A DNA stretch of 64,000 bases from Streptomyces sp. TSRI0281 (GTDB taxonomy: Bacteria > Actinomycetota > Actinomycetes > Streptomycetales > Streptomycetaceae). A model generated the notes under the pieces. It searched no databases. It was not told the DNA's origin and saw nothing but the letters and a program-made list of their open reading frames with translations. The stretch covers positions 245,234 through 309,233 of the forward strand of contig NZ_LWLE01000033.1 in assembly GCF_001905125.1 (NCBI RefSeq), given 5' to 3'. This document shows positions 24,767 through 33,504 of the stretch, in pieces. Made by a program: the position numbers and the translations under genes. How positions within the stretch are numbered: position 1 is the stretch's first letter; the number at the start of each line of letters is the position of its first letter.

Positions 24767-25798
24767 TCAGTTCCGCGCGTCCGCCGGATACGCGTCCGCC
24801 GGATACGCGTCCGCCGGATAGCGGACGCCGATGCGGTCACGTACCGCGTCGAGCGTCCGCATCACCGCGAGCGAACCGTCCAGCGGCACCAGCGGGGACT
24901 CGGTCTCGCCCGCCCGCACCGCGCGCATCACCTCGGCCGCCTCGTACTGCAGACCGGTCAGACCCTGCGGCCCCGGCCCCGTGGTGATCTCCTCGGGTTC
25001 CGCGCCCGCCCGGCGCAGCACGAAGCGGCTCGGGTAGAAGAAGCTGTCCGGGAAGTCGATCCGCCCGGCCGTGCCGATGACGGTGGCGGCTGTCGGGTGG
25101 TGCCCGACGATCGAGCAGGCGAGCAGGGCGGTGGCCCCCGAGTCCCAGCCCAGCAGCATCCCGGTGTTCAGATCGACGCCCTCCGGGGACAGCAGCGCGT
25201 CGGCCTGCACCCGGTCCGGCTCACCCAGCAGCAGCTGCGCGAACGACACCGGATAGACCCCCAGGTCCAGCAGCGCGCCCCCGCCCAGCGCCGGATCCCG
25301 CAGCCGGTGCCCGGGACCGAAGTCGCCCGCGAACCCGAAGTCGGCCTGCACCGTGCGGATCTCACCGATGGCACCGTCCCGCACCAGCTCGGTCATCCGC
25401 CGGATCACCGGGTTGCAGTACGTCCACATGGCTTCCATCAGGAACAGCCCGCGCTCCCGGGCCAGCGCGACGAGCTCCTCGGCCTGCGGGGTGTCGAGCG
25501 TGAACGCCTTCTCGCACAGCACGTGCTTCCCGGCCTCCAGGGCGAGCCCGGCCGCCTCCCGGTGCGCGGAGTGCGGGGTGGCCACGTACACGATGTCGAC
25601 GCCGTCGTCGGCGACCAGCTCCGCCCAGCTGCCGTAGGCCCGCTCGATCCCGAACCGTTCGGCGAACGCCTTCGCCGAGGCGTCCGTACGGGAGGCCACC
25701 GCCACCACTTCCGCGTCCGGCATCGACCGCACATCCGCCGTGAAGCTCGCGGCTATGCCACCCGTCGCCAGCACGCCCCACCGCACAGTCCTGCTCAT
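24767..25798 (-). CDS. Gfo/Idh/MocA-family oxidoreductase
   Basis: The 343-residue protein begins with the Rossmann motif WGVLATGGIAASFTADV, followed by VVAVASRTDASAKAFAERFG and DIVYVATPHSAHREAAGLAL. The catalytic motif is in HVLCEKAFTLD (E-K). The C-terminal domain has GGGALLDLGVYPVSFAQLLL, typical of dihydrodiol or sugar dehydrogenases. The last residues repeat YPADA three times, encoded by 15-bp repeats at about 24777-24822. An ATG at 25798 fits the family N-terminus; the frame is open far upstream but that part has no protein character. Confidence 0.93.
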   Translation of the reverse strand: MSRTVRWGVLATGGIAASFTADVRSMPDAEVVAVASRTDASAKAFAERFGIERAYGSWAELVADDGVDIVYVATPHSAHREAAGLALEAGKHVLCEKAFTLDTPQAEELVALARERGLFLMEAMWTYCNPVIRRMTELVRDGAIGEIRTVQADFGFAGDFGPGHRLRDPALGGGALLDLGVYPVSFAQLLLGEPDRVQADALLSPEGVDLNTGMLLGWDSGATALLACSIVGHHPTAATVIGTAGRIDFPDSFFYPSRFVLRRAGAEPEEITTGPGPQGLTGLQYEAAEVMRAVRAGETESPLVPLDGSLAVMRTLDAVRDRIGVRYPADAYPADAYPADARN

Positions 25799-25879
25799 GC
25801 CCGCCCCCACAGAAAAAGGTATCGACCACTCCGGTTGAGCTGAGAGCATAGATGCGGATTCAACGATGTGGAGACGAGA

Positions 25880-27211
25880 ATGCCGGACAGCGGCGGAAGC
25901 CGGGCCCAGCAAGAGCACATACCCCTGACCCGGACCGGAGCCGGAACCGGTCCAGGTCCCCTGCCCACCGCCCCGGTCCCCGGGGCCACAGCGACCCGGC
26001 GTACCGGGCTGCTGGTCACCATGGTCCTCGGCGGACTCACCGCGCTGCCGCCCCTCTCCATGGACATGTACCTCCCGGCCCTGCCCGAGGTCACCGACGC
26101 CCTGCACGCCCCCGCCTCGACCGTCCAGCTCACGCTGACCGCGTGCCTGGCCGGCATGGCGCTCGGCCAGCTCGTCGTCGGACCGATGAGCGACCGCTGG
26201 GGCCGGCGCAGGCCACTGCTCCTCGGCATGGTCATCTACGTCCTCGCCACCGCGATCTGCGCGCTGGCACCCACCGCGGAACTCCTCATCGGCTTCCGCC
26301 TCCTCCAGGGCCTGGCGGGTGCGGCCGGCATCGTGATCGCCAGGGCGGTGGTGCGGGACCTCTACGACGGCGTGGAGATGGCGCGGTTCTTCTCCACCCT
26401 GATGCTGATCTCCGGGGTCGCCCCGATCATCGCCCCGCTGATCGGCGGACAGGTCCTGCGGATCACCGACTGGCGCGGCATCTTCGTCGTGCTCACCGTC
26501 GTCGGTGTCCTGCTCACCCTCGTCGTCTGGAAGTGGCTCCACGAGACACTGCCGCCCGCCCAGCGCCACACCGGCGGGGTCGCCGACGCGCTGCGCACCA
26601 TGCGCGGGCTGCTCGCCGACCGGGTCTTCACCGGCTACATGGTCACGGGAGGTCTCGCCTTCGCGGTCCTCTTCGCCTACATCTCGGCGTCCCCGTTCGT
26701 CGTGCAGGAGATCTACGGGGCCTCCCCGCAGACCTTCAGCCTGCTCTTCGGGGTCAACTCGATCGGCCTGATCATCGTCGGCCAGATCAACGGCAAGGTG
26801 CTGGTGGGCCGGATCAGCCTGGACAAGGTGCTCGGCTTCGGCCTCGCCGTCATCGTGCTGTCCGCCGTGGCCCTGCTGCTCATGACGACCGGTGTCTTCG
26901 GCGAGGTGGGCCTCGTGCCGGTCGCGGCCGGGCTCTTCGTGCTGATGTCGGCGATGGGCCTCGCGATGCCGAACACCAACGCCCAGGCCCTGATGCGGAC
27001 CAAGCACGCGGCGGGCTCCGCCTCCGCGCTGCTCGGTACGTCCTCGTTCCTGATCGGCGCCATCGCCTCCCCTCTGGTCGGTATCGCCGGCGAGCGGACG
27101 GCCGTTCCGATGGCGGTCGTGCAGGTGGTGTGCGCGGTGGCGGCCGTGGCCTGCTTCCTCGGCCTGTGCAGGCCGTGGCAGCGGCAGGGCCGCGAGGCGG
27201 GCGGTCTCTGA
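25880..27211 (+). CDS. Bcr/CflA-type MFS multidrug exporter
   Basis: The 443-residue protein has about 12 membrane segments and Bcr/CflA signatures: the N-terminal LPPLSMDMYLPALPEVT, motif A in GPMSDRWGRRRPLLLG, and RLLQGLAGAAGIVIARAVVR with the family's conserved ARAVVRDLYDG. It should export drugs or small metabolites by proton antiport. ATG 25880 was preferred because GGAG lies 7 bases upstream; GTG 25868 would add four residues. It is divergent from the oxidoreductase gene. Confidence 0.93.
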   Translation: MPDSGGSRAQQEHIPLTRTGAGTGPGPLPTAPVPGATATRRTGLLVTMVLGGLTALPPLSMDMYLPALPEVTDALHAPASTVQLTLTACLAGMALGQLVVGPMSDRWGRRRPLLLGMVIYVLATAICALAPTAELLIGFRLLQGLAGAAGIVIARAVVRDLYDGVEMARFFSTLMLISGVAPIIAPLIGGQVLRITDWRGIFVVLTVVGVLLTLVVWKWLHETLPPAQRHTGGVADALRTMRGLLADRVFTGYMVTGGLAFAVLFAYISASPFVVQEIYGASPQTFSLLFGVNSIGLIIVGQINGKVLVGRISLDKVLGFGLAVIVLSAVALLLMTTGVFGEVGLVPVAAGLFVLMSAMGLAMPNTNAQALMRTKHAAGSASALLGTSSFLIGAIASPLVGIAGERTAVPMAVVQVVCAVAAVACFLGLCRPWQRQGREAGGL

Positions 27212-27239
27212 GACGGCCCGCGAGGCCGGCGGTCCCCGG

Positions 27240-27349
27240 AACGGCGGAAACCCGGCCCGGGGAAAGCCGGCCCCGGCCCGGGGAAAGCCGGCCCCGGCCC
27301 GGGGAACGCGGAAACCCGGCCCGGAGAACGCGGAAACCCGGCCCGGGAA
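27240..27349. repeat. Tandem repeats of two interleaved units
   Basis: Copies of GGGAAAGCCGGCCCCGGCCC and of GAACGCGGAAACCCGGCCCG alternate in tandem. The last copy forms the left arm of the terminator at 27333-27367, so the array looks like amplification of one terminator arm. Confidence 0.8.
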
Positions 27350-27367
27350 GCTCCCGGGCCGGGTTTC
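27333..27367. terminator. Hairpin terminator between convergent genes
   Basis: GAAACCCGGCCCGGGA (27333-27348) pairs perfectly with 27352-27367 around a 3-nt loop. It can stop both the MFS transcript and the lipoprotein transcript from the opposite side. Confidence 0.88.
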
Positions 27368-27389
27368 GCGCGTCAGTGGCCGTACGTCG

Positions 27390-28709
27390 TCAGTCGCCGC
27401 GCGGGTAGCCGATCAGATGGATCCGCTCCTGCCGGTCCGTCCAGCGGAACACCCCGACCCCCGTCGTCTCGACCACCGGCAGCCGCGCGTTGCGCGACAG
27501 CGAGTCGGTCGTCCAGGTCGCGAAGTCCATCGAGACCGGCAGCCCGCCCCCGGCCAGCGCGTCCGACGCGTCACGCGCGTTGGTCGCCCCGTAGGCGATC
27601 CCGTCGTCCGTCACCGTGGCGAGGGTCAGATGGCTCGAACCGTCGTCGTCCTCGAAGCAGAACCCCTTCTTCGCCTCCAGGTCGAACGCGAGGTTCCCGG
27701 CGATCAGATAGCCGCCCGAGGGGGACAGGACGGCCTGCGGATAACGTCCGGGCTTTATGGCGGGCTTGTGGCACTCCACCGAGACCAGCGGCTTCCCGGT
27801 CAGCGAGTCGTGCACCGCCCACAGCTCGTGCGTGGCCGCTCGCTTCGACTTCTTGTCGAGCGTCCACTTCGCCAGCACCTGGCCCGGCGTCACGGACGTC
27901 GGAACACCGCTGAGCTTGTCGACGCCCTTGGGCGCGACGTTCCGGCTGAACCAGCCGTCGCGCGTCCAGAACTCCCGTACGCCGCTGACCAGCAGGCCCT
28001 GCGCGGTCTGGCCCCGCACCTCCGTGAGCTGCTTGCAGGTCTTGCAGCCCTTGGGGTACTCCAGCTCCGCGGCCGGGACCTTCGTCACCGTGCCCGTGAT
28101 CGGGTCGACGAGCGCGCTGTTCGCCTTGCCGTCACTGATCACGATGTCCGGACCGGTGGCGGTGATGTCCGGAGAACCGGACCACGGCACCTCGATACGC
28201 TGCCGGGTGCCGTCCGCCACCGCGTACACATCCATGGAGACGAAGGTGTCGGAGGGCGAGAGCCCGTCGCCGACCTTCCCGTAGGACCAGGCCACGAAGT
28301 ACTGCCGGTCGTTCTTGGTGACGGTCAGCAGATTCGGGTAGTGCAGGGGGTCCGGCGGGCGCCAGGCCTGGCCGCGCCACCCCAGTTCACCGGTCGCCGT
28401 GTCGACGGTGCGCAACCGGTAGCGGTTCTCGGCGGACTTCTCCAGGTAGGCGATCCGGCCCGTCGCGTAGGAGACCGCGACATCGGGCGAGGAACCGATG
28501 ATCTCCCAGCCGCGGTCGGTCGTGTACTCGGGCGGGGCGGTGAGCCGGGTCACCGGACCCGCGCTCGGCAGGACGGATCTCTTCGGCTTGGCGCCGCTCT
28601 TGGCTCCGTCCCCGTCGCTCTTGCCGCCGCCGCAGGTCGCCAGCAGGAGCAGCAGGGCGAAAAAGAACACCCCACCGACCAGGGCCAGCCGCACAATCCG
28701 TTGTCTCAT
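27390..28709 (-). CDS. Lipoprotein of unknown function
   Basis: The 439-residue protein starts at ATG 28709 (GGGAG upstream) with a basic n-region, a strongly hydrophobic stretch (FFFALLLLLATC) and a lipobox L-A-T-C, so the mature protein should be anchored by lipidated Cys. The rest looks like a beta-propeller or PQQ-like repeat protein (GRIAYLEKSAENRYRLRTVD; YFVAWSYGKVGDGLSPSDTF; GYLIAGNLAFDLEAKKGF) with a C-K-x-C-K pair in KGCKTCKQL. I do not recognise a named family. It stands alone. Confidence 0.78.
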   Translation of the reverse strand: MRQRIVRLALVGGVFFFALLLLLATCGGGKSDGDGAKSGAKPKRSVLPSAGPVTRLTAPPEYTTDRGWEIIGSSPDVAVSYATGRIAYLEKSAENRYRLRTVDTATGELGWRGQAWRPPDPLHYPNLLTVTKNDRQYFVAWSYGKVGDGLSPSDTFVSMDVYAVADGTRQRIEVPWSGSPDITATGPDIVISDGKANSALVDPITGTVTKVPAAELEYPKGCKTCKQLTEVRGQTAQGLLVSGVREFWTRDGWFSRNVAPKGVDKLSGVPTSVTPGQVLAKWTLDKKSKRAATHELWAVHDSLTGKPLVSVECHKPAIKPGRYPQAVLSPSGGYLIAGNLAFDLEAKKGFCFEDDDGSSHLTLATVTDDGIAYGATNARDASDALAGGGLPVSMDFATWTTDSLSRNARLPVVETTGVGVFRWTDRQERIHLIGYPRGD

Positions 28710-28861
28710 GGCTCTCCCGATGGACAATCCTGATCTCGCGCGGGTCAGCGTAGCAACAGCCTCGGAAGGATGCGGAGTTCGACCGGGTCGCTGTTGTGTA
28801 CCGGTTACGTGGAGGCGAAGCGGAATACGGCCGGGGCGACACATCCGCCTACAATTCGCCG

Positions 28862-29857
28862 GTGAACGTCACCCTCCCCACCGCGGAAACCCTGCGTTCG
28901 GCCCTGGCCGGACTGCTCGACGGGCTGCCGCCCAAGCAGGCCACGCAGGCCGTCGACCGGCTGATCGCCAGCTACCGCGGCTCCACGCCCACCGACGCCC
29001 CGATCCTGCGTGACCGCTCGGACGTCGCCGCGTACGCCGCGTACCGGATGCCCGCCACCTTCGAAGCGGTACGGTCCGCCCTCGCCGCGCTGTGCGACGC
29101 GGCGCCGGAGTGGGCGCCCGCCACGCACACCGACATCGGGGGCGGCACGGGCGCGGCGAGCTGGGCGGTCGCCGGGGCCTGGGAGGGGCCGGCGACGACC
29201 GTCCTGGACTGGTCCGAGCCCGCCCTGGAGCTGGGCCGGGAGCTGGCGGGGCTGTCGGGCGTCCCGGCACTGCGCGACGCCCGTTGGGAGAAGGCGAGGA
29301 TCGGCGCGGAGCCGGCGCCGGCCCCCACGGATCTGGTGACCGTCTCCTACGTACTCAAGGAGCTCACCGAGCGGGCCAGGACCGAGCTCGTCGACGCGGC
29401 GGCGGCCGCCGCACAGGCCGTGGTGATCGTGGAACCCGGCACGCCCGACGGCTACGCGCGGATCATCGAGGCCCGCGACCGGCTGATCGCGGCCGGGCTG
29501 ACCGTGGCGGCACCCTGCCCGCACAGCGCCGCCTGCCCCATCGAGCCGGGCACGGACTGGTGCCACTTCTCGGCGCGGGTCAGCCGGTCCTCGCTGCACC
29601 GGCGGGTGAAGGGCGGTTCGCTGAGCCACGAGGACGAGAAGTTCAGCTACGTCGTCGCGACGCGTTTCCCCGTCCTGCCGGTCGCCGCACGCGTCACCCG
29701 CAGGCCGCAGATCCGCAAGGGCCAGGTGCTGCTGGAGCTGTGCACGCGGGACGAGGGCCTGGCCCGCTCCACGGTCACCAAGCGGCACGGGGAGCTGTAC
29801 CGGGCGGCCAGGGACATCGCCTGGGGCGACGCCTGGCCGCCGGCCGACACGGAGTAG
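28862..29857 (+). CDS. Rsm22-family SAM-dependent methyltransferase
   Basis: The 331-residue protein matches the Rsm22 family. Markers are YRMPATFEAVRSAL, the SAM-binding DIGGGTGAASWAV, VTVSYVLKEL, IVEPGTPDGYARI and the cysteine-rich CPHSAACPIEPGTDWCHFSA. These are followed by RSSLHRRVKGGSLSHEDEKF. The four Cys residues probably bind a metal or Fe-S cluster. Mitochondrial relatives associate with the small ribosomal subunit; bacterial function is not settled. The start is GTG 28862 without a strong ribosome-binding site. Confidence 0.9.
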   Translation: MNVTLPTAETLRSALAGLLDGLPPKQATQAVDRLIASYRGSTPTDAPILRDRSDVAAYAAYRMPATFEAVRSALAALCDAAPEWAPATHTDIGGGTGAASWAVAGAWEGPATTVLDWSEPALELGRELAGLSGVPALRDARWEKARIGAEPAPAPTDLVTVSYVLKELTERARTELVDAAAAAAQAVVIVEPGTPDGYARIIEARDRLIAAGLTVAAPCPHSAACPIEPGTDWCHFSARVSRSSLHRRVKGGSLSHEDEKFSYVVATRFPVLPVAARVTRRPQIRKGQVLLELCTRDEGLARSTVTKRHGELYRAARDIAWGDAWPPADTE

Positions 29858-29861
29858 CGGC

Positions 29862-30677
29862 TCAGCCCCGCAGCTCCTGCGTGCAGCACTTCACGCTGCC
29901 GCCGCCCTTGAGCAGCTCGCCCAGGTCCATCGGGACCGGTTCGAAGCCCCGGTCCCGCAGCGGGTCCAGCAGCCCCGTCGCGGCCTGCGGCAGCAGCACA
30001 TGACGCCCGTCGCTGACCGAGTTCAGCCCGAACGCCGCCGCGTCCGCCTCCCGGGCGATCAGCGCGTCGGGGAAGAGCCGGGCCAGCACGGACCGGCTGC
30101 CGGGAGAGAAGGCGTCCGGGTAGTACATGATCTCGTCGCCCGCCTCGTCGAGCACGCACAGGGCCGTATCCAGGTGGTAGTAGCGCGGATCCACCAGATC
30201 GAGGCCGATGACGGGCCGCCCGAAGAACTCCTGCGCCTCGTCGTGCGAGAGCGGGCTGGACCGGAAACCGCGCCCGGCCAGGACGTAGGTGGAGGTGACC
30301 GCGAAGTCCCCCTCGCCCTCGTTGACATGGTCCGGTTCCCGGATCTCGGTGAAGCCGTGCTCCCGGAACCAGTCGCGGTGGGCCTCGGCCTCCGCGAACC
30401 GCTCCCGGTAGGCGAACAGGGCACCGAGCACCCGCCCGTCGATCACGGTGGCGCCGTTGGCGGCGAAGACCATGTCGGGCAGGTCGGGGCGCGGGGTGAG
30501 CAGCTCGACGGTGTGGCCGAGCGCGCGGTAGCGGTCGCGCAGGTCCTCCCACTGGGTCTGCGCCAGCGGCAGGTCGACGGGCTTCGAGGGGTCCATCCAC
30601 GGGTTGATGGAGTACGTGACCCTGAAGTGGGAAGGGGCGCACATCAGATAGCGACGAGGGGTGGCGTCACGGTTCAA
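29862..30677 (-). CDS. ddaH: Dimethylarginine dimethylaminohydrolase
   Basis: The 271-residue protein belongs to the amidinotransferase/arginine deiminase fold. It holds MVFAANGATVIDGRVL near the start of the core, EGEGDFAVTSTYVLAGRGFR, the catalytic His in YYHLDTALCVL, and the nucleophile Cys in GGGSVKCCTQELRG at the very end. It should hydrolyse methylated arginine to citrulline and methylamine. The start is TTG 30677 with GAGGAG upstream. It ends 4 bp from the convergent Rsm22 gene. Confidence 0.9.
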   Translation of the reverse strand: MNRDATPRRYLMCAPSHFRVTYSINPWMDPSKPVDLPLAQTQWEDLRDRYRALGHTVELLTPRPDLPDMVFAANGATVIDGRVLGALFAYRERFAEAEAHRDWFREHGFTEIREPDHVNEGEGDFAVTSTYVLAGRGFRSSPLSHDEAQEFFGRPVIGLDLVDPRYYHLDTALCVLDEAGDEIMYYPDAFSPGSRSVLARLFPDALIAREADAAAFGLNSVSDGRHVLLPQAATGLLDPLRDRGFEPVPMDLGELLKGGGSVKCCTQELRG

Positions 30678-30847
30678 CTGGGGCTCCTCACGAACGGCGG
30701 CCGGAGCCGCGGAACGGTGGGATACGCACGGTCTGCGCGTGAGCCCATGGTGCGCCGTGCGGGGCCGATCCCGCAGCTGACCGATCGTGGTTCACCCGGG
30801 GATCGCGGGACAGACCCGTGCCGAAGGGGGCGACGCCCGGTGTGCGG

Positions 30848-30883
30848 GCCGGGCGTACAGGACGAGCCGGGCGTACAGGACGA
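30848..30883. repeat. 18-bp tandem duplication
   Basis: GCCGGGCGTACAGGACGA occurs twice back to back (30848-30865 and 30866-30883), directly upstream of the palindrome at 30900. It may have arisen by slippage in the promoter region of the TetR gene. Confidence 0.9.
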
Positions 30884-30899
30884 AGTCTGGCGGACAAGA

Positions 30900-30911
30900 C
30901 GATACGTATCG
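30900..30911. promoter_or_regulatory. Palindromic operator CGATACGTATCG
   Basis: This perfect 12-bp palindrome lies 26 bp upstream of the TetR start. Its form (GATAC-GTATC) is typical of TetR-family sites, so autoregulation is likely. It could also act on the divergent dimethylargininase gene, 220 bp away. Confidence 0.6.
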
Positions 30912-30936
30912 GCTTGCGGGGCGATAGATTGGCCGG

Positions 30937-31566
30937 ATGGCATCCCACAAGGCTCCCGACTCCAGCCGCCGCAGCGACCGCTCCCGCCGGGCGATCCACG
31001 ACGCCGCTCTCGCGCTCGTCGGGGAGATCGGCTACGGGAGGACGACGATCGAGGGTATCGCCGCCCGCGCCGGGGTGGGCAAGCAGACGATCTACCGCTG
31101 GTGGCCCTCGAAGGCGGCCGTCCTGCTGGAGGCGTACCTCGACCTCCAGAACCGGTCGGCGGAGCAGGGTTCGCAAGAGACGGACGAGGCGCCGTACGCG
31201 ATTGCGGACACCGGCGACCTGGCCGCCGACCTCAAGGCCGTACTGCGGGCCACCGTCGACGAGCTGAACGACCCGGTGACCGAGGCGCCCACCCGGGCAC
31301 TCGCCGCCGAGGGCATCATCGATCCGGAGCTGGGTGCCGAATTCGCCGAGAAACTGCTCGAACCGCAGATCGGGCTCTATGTCACACGGCTGCGGGCCGC
31401 GCAGCGGGCGGGCCAGGTGCGCGACGACGTCGATCTCAGGGTCGCCGTGGAACTGCTGATCGCCCCGCTGACCCACCGCTGGCTGCTCAGCGGCCTTCCG
31501 CTCACCCATGACTACGCGGACACGATCGTCGACCACGCCCTGCGGGGACTGTCCACAGACGCCTGA
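30937..31566 (+). CDS. TetR-family regulator
   Basis: The 209-residue protein has a clear helix-turn-helix: AIHDAALALVGEIGYGRTTI, then EGIAARAGVGKQTIYRWWPS. The C-terminal domain (LAADLKAVLRATVDELNDPV; RALAAEGIIDPELGAEFAEK) resembles TetR_C_11/AcrR-like groups. A palindromic site lies in its promoter. No transporter is adjacent; the nearest divergent gene encodes dimethylargininase. Confidence 0.92.
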   Translation: MASHKAPDSSRRSDRSRRAIHDAALALVGEIGYGRTTIEGIAARAGVGKQTIYRWWPSKAAVLLEAYLDLQNRSAEQGSQETDEAPYAIADTGDLAADLKAVLRATVDELNDPVTEAPTRALAAEGIIDPELGAEFAEKLLEPQIGLYVTRLRAAQRAGQVRDDVDLRVAVELLIAPLTHRWLLSGLPLTHDYADTIVDHALRGLSTDA

Positions 31567-31705
31567 TCGATATCCGGTATGTGGTGACATCGGGCGTGAT
31601 GGTGCTCACTCGGTGCAGTGGTCCCCGGCCCCGCTGGTGAACTCTGGCCACCCGAGGCGCAGGATGGTGGGACCATGGATGCGTAACGCTGAGGTGAGGG
31701 GATAG

Positions 31706-32452
31706 ATGGGCGCCGATTCCGGCCGCTATCGCGGCACAGAGAGCAGGATCTCCCAGTGGCTGCGGCGACGACCCAAACCGCAGCGGGCCGAGGCCGACGA
31801 CACGGCCCGGGTGGCGCTGCTCCTCGCCGTCGCCGAGGCGGGCATGCCGATCTCACCCGCCGCCCATCCCCACGGATACCGATGTTCGTGCGAACGCGTC
31901 GGCTGTCCCACCCCCGCCCGGCACCCCGTCTCCTTCGCCTGGCAGACGCAGTCGACCACCGACCGCGCCCAGATCGAGCGCTGGGCCCACAGCCAGCCGC
32001 TGGCCAACTTCATCACCGCGACCGGCATGATCCACGATGTCCTGGACGTCCCGCTGACCGCCGGCCGGGAAGCTCTGGAACGTCTTCTCGCCGCGGGCAT
32101 CGACGTCGGCCCCGTCGCCCAGTCCGGTGAGGACCGGATGCTCTTCTTCACCGCCACCCGGGGTACCCCGGCGGACGAGGACGAGTGGTGGCCCTGCGAG
32201 CTGGACTGCCACCCCGAGACGATGGACGAGCACCCCGGGCTGCGCTGGCACTGCCGGGGCAGCTATGTGCTCCTGCCGCCCGCCCGGCTCCCCGGTGAGC
32301 TGGACGTGCACTGGGTACGGGGCCCGGAGCACGAGCTCCCCGACCCGCTGACCCTGCTGGAGACGCTGACGGACGCCTGCGCGAGCTATGCGCACAGCGC
32401 CGAGCAGAGCGACCTCGACCACGATTCGGTGGCCTGGCCGCTGAGCCGCTGA
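31706..32452 (+). CDS. Stand-alone bifunctional primase/polymerase (prim-pol) domain protein
   Basis: The 248-residue protein shows the prim-pol N-terminal layout: ALLLAVAEAGMPISPAAHPH, the Cys-rich CSCERVGCPTPARHPVSF, WAHSQPLANFITATGMIHDV, then the C-terminal WHCRGSYVLLPPARLPG. The usual catalytic D-x-D/E triad is represented only by DVLDVPLTAG and later acidic residues, so activity is uncertain. No helicase domain is attached. ATG 31706 has GAGGGG upstream. Such genes are common and conserved in streptomycetes, apart from mobile elements. Confidence 0.82.
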   Translation: MGADSGRYRGTESRISQWLRRRPKPQRAEADDTARVALLLAVAEAGMPISPAAHPHGYRCSCERVGCPTPARHPVSFAWQTQSTTDRAQIERWAHSQPLANFITATGMIHDVLDVPLTAGREALERLLAAGIDVGPVAQSGEDRMLFFTATRGTPADEDEWWPCELDCHPETMDEHPGLRWHCRGSYVLLPPARLPGELDVHWVRGPEHELPDPLTLLETLTDACASYAHSAEQSDLDHDSVAWPLSR

Positions 32453-32466
32453 GCGCCGTGGCACGG

Positions 32467-32489
32467 CCGCCCGCCGGACCGGCGGGCGG
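32467..32489. terminator. Hairpin terminator between convergent genes
   Basis: CCGCCCGCCGG (32467-32477) and CCGGCGGGCGG (32479-32489) form a near-continuous palindrome between the stops of the prim-pol and lipoprotein genes. Confidence 0.75.
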
Positions 32490-32511
32490 ATCGGCGCCCG
32501 CGCCCGTTACG

Positions 32512-33504
32512 TTACGAACCCTGCGCCGACGTCAGACCCGGCAGCCGGTTCAGCACACGCACCTTGCCGCCGGAGTCCCCGCCGCCGCGCTTGGGGACGT
32601 ACACCAACTGGCTGGAGACCCGCTCCTTGGTGAGGCTGCTCTTCACCTCACCGGTCAGCAGCGCCTCCACGTCCGAATTGACCTCCGGCCGCAGCCCCTT
32701 CGCCGCGGTCTGCCGCTCGAAGTGCTTACTGCTGAAGAAGACCAGGGCCCCGCCGTCCTCGGTGGCCAGACCGAGCGGTGCGTACGTCCCGCTGTCCAGC
32801 GGCCGGTCGACGTACTGGTACGAGAAGCCCGCCCGGCGCGTGGTCCTGCGCGTCTCCCGCCACCCCGACGTCGTCGACCCGGGGGCGAAGACATCCGGCT
32901 CGCCGTCCTTCAGATAGCCCGTGTACGTCGAGCTCAAGTCCTCGGGCGCGACGGCCAGTTCGCCGCCGCCCGACTGCACGGGCGACGCGAAGCCGTCCGC
33001 GTCCAGGCGGAACTCAGGGACCTGGGACGGAGCGATGACCGCCAGATAGGACGCCTTCCACAGCGCGTCGGGGCCCGTCTTCACGAACACCACGAGCCAG
33101 CGGGTGTCCAGCTTCCCGCTGTCCCGGTCACGGTTGGAGTCGGTGTCCGCGAGGAACCAGCGCGGCCAGCCGGCCTTCTTCGGGATCGTGTAGGCGGCAT
33201 CCGTCAGCTCCAGCGGCGAGTGACTCGCGTTGCCGTCCGGATTGTTCTTCTGCCGCGCCTTCAGACCCGCCTGATTGATCGCGCCGAGCGAGCCGGTCAC
33301 CCGGTCCGCGTCCAGCGCCGGATCGTATGCCTTGTCCGCCTTGTTGTAGGCGTCCGTGAAGTCCTTGAGGGCCTGTGCGGCCTCAGACTTCGTCGCTCCC
33401 GGCAGTACTTCCAGCTCGCCGTGCACCGTCACGCAGCCGCTCGCGCCCACGCTCAGCACCGTCGCTGTCGCGAACCCCGTCGCCAGTCGACCCAGCCTTC
33501 TCAT
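32512..33504 (-). CDS. Lipoprotein linked to the EfeU operon
   Basis: The 330-residue protein has a signal peptide with a lipobox (TVLSVGASGC, Cys24), so it should be anchored outside. The mature part is not recognised; it includes EAAQALKDFTDAYNKADKAY and WPRWFLADTDSNRDRDSGKL. Its start lies inside the 3' end of efeU, giving a 122-bp overlap in another frame. That is unusually long but both frames have sound codon use up to their ends. Co-transcription with efeBOU is likely; a role in iron uptake is only a guess from position. Confidence 0.72.
   Translation of the reverse strand: MRRLGRLATGFATATVLSVGASGCVTVHGELEVLPGATKSEAAQALKDFTDAYNKADKAYDPALDADRVTGSLGAINQAGLKARQKNNPDGNASHSPLELTDAAYTIPKKAGWPRWFLADTDSNRDRDSGKLDTRWLVVFVKTGPDALWKASYLAVIAPSQVPEFRLDADGFASPVQSGGGELAVAPEDLSSTYTGYLKDGEPDVFAPGSTTSGWRETRRTTRRAGFSYQYVDRPLDSGTYAPLGLATEDGGALVFFSSKHFERQTAAKGLRPEVNSDVEALLTGEVKSSLTKERVSSQLVYVPKRGGGDSGGKVRVLNRLPGLTSAQGS

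Noticed and set aside
24767..27007. One minus-strand frame of 746 codons across the oxidoreductase and the Bcr/CflA gene
   Set aside because: Beyond 25798 it is only the mirror of the MFS gene, His/Asp/Gly-rich without domains; the true start is ATG 25798.
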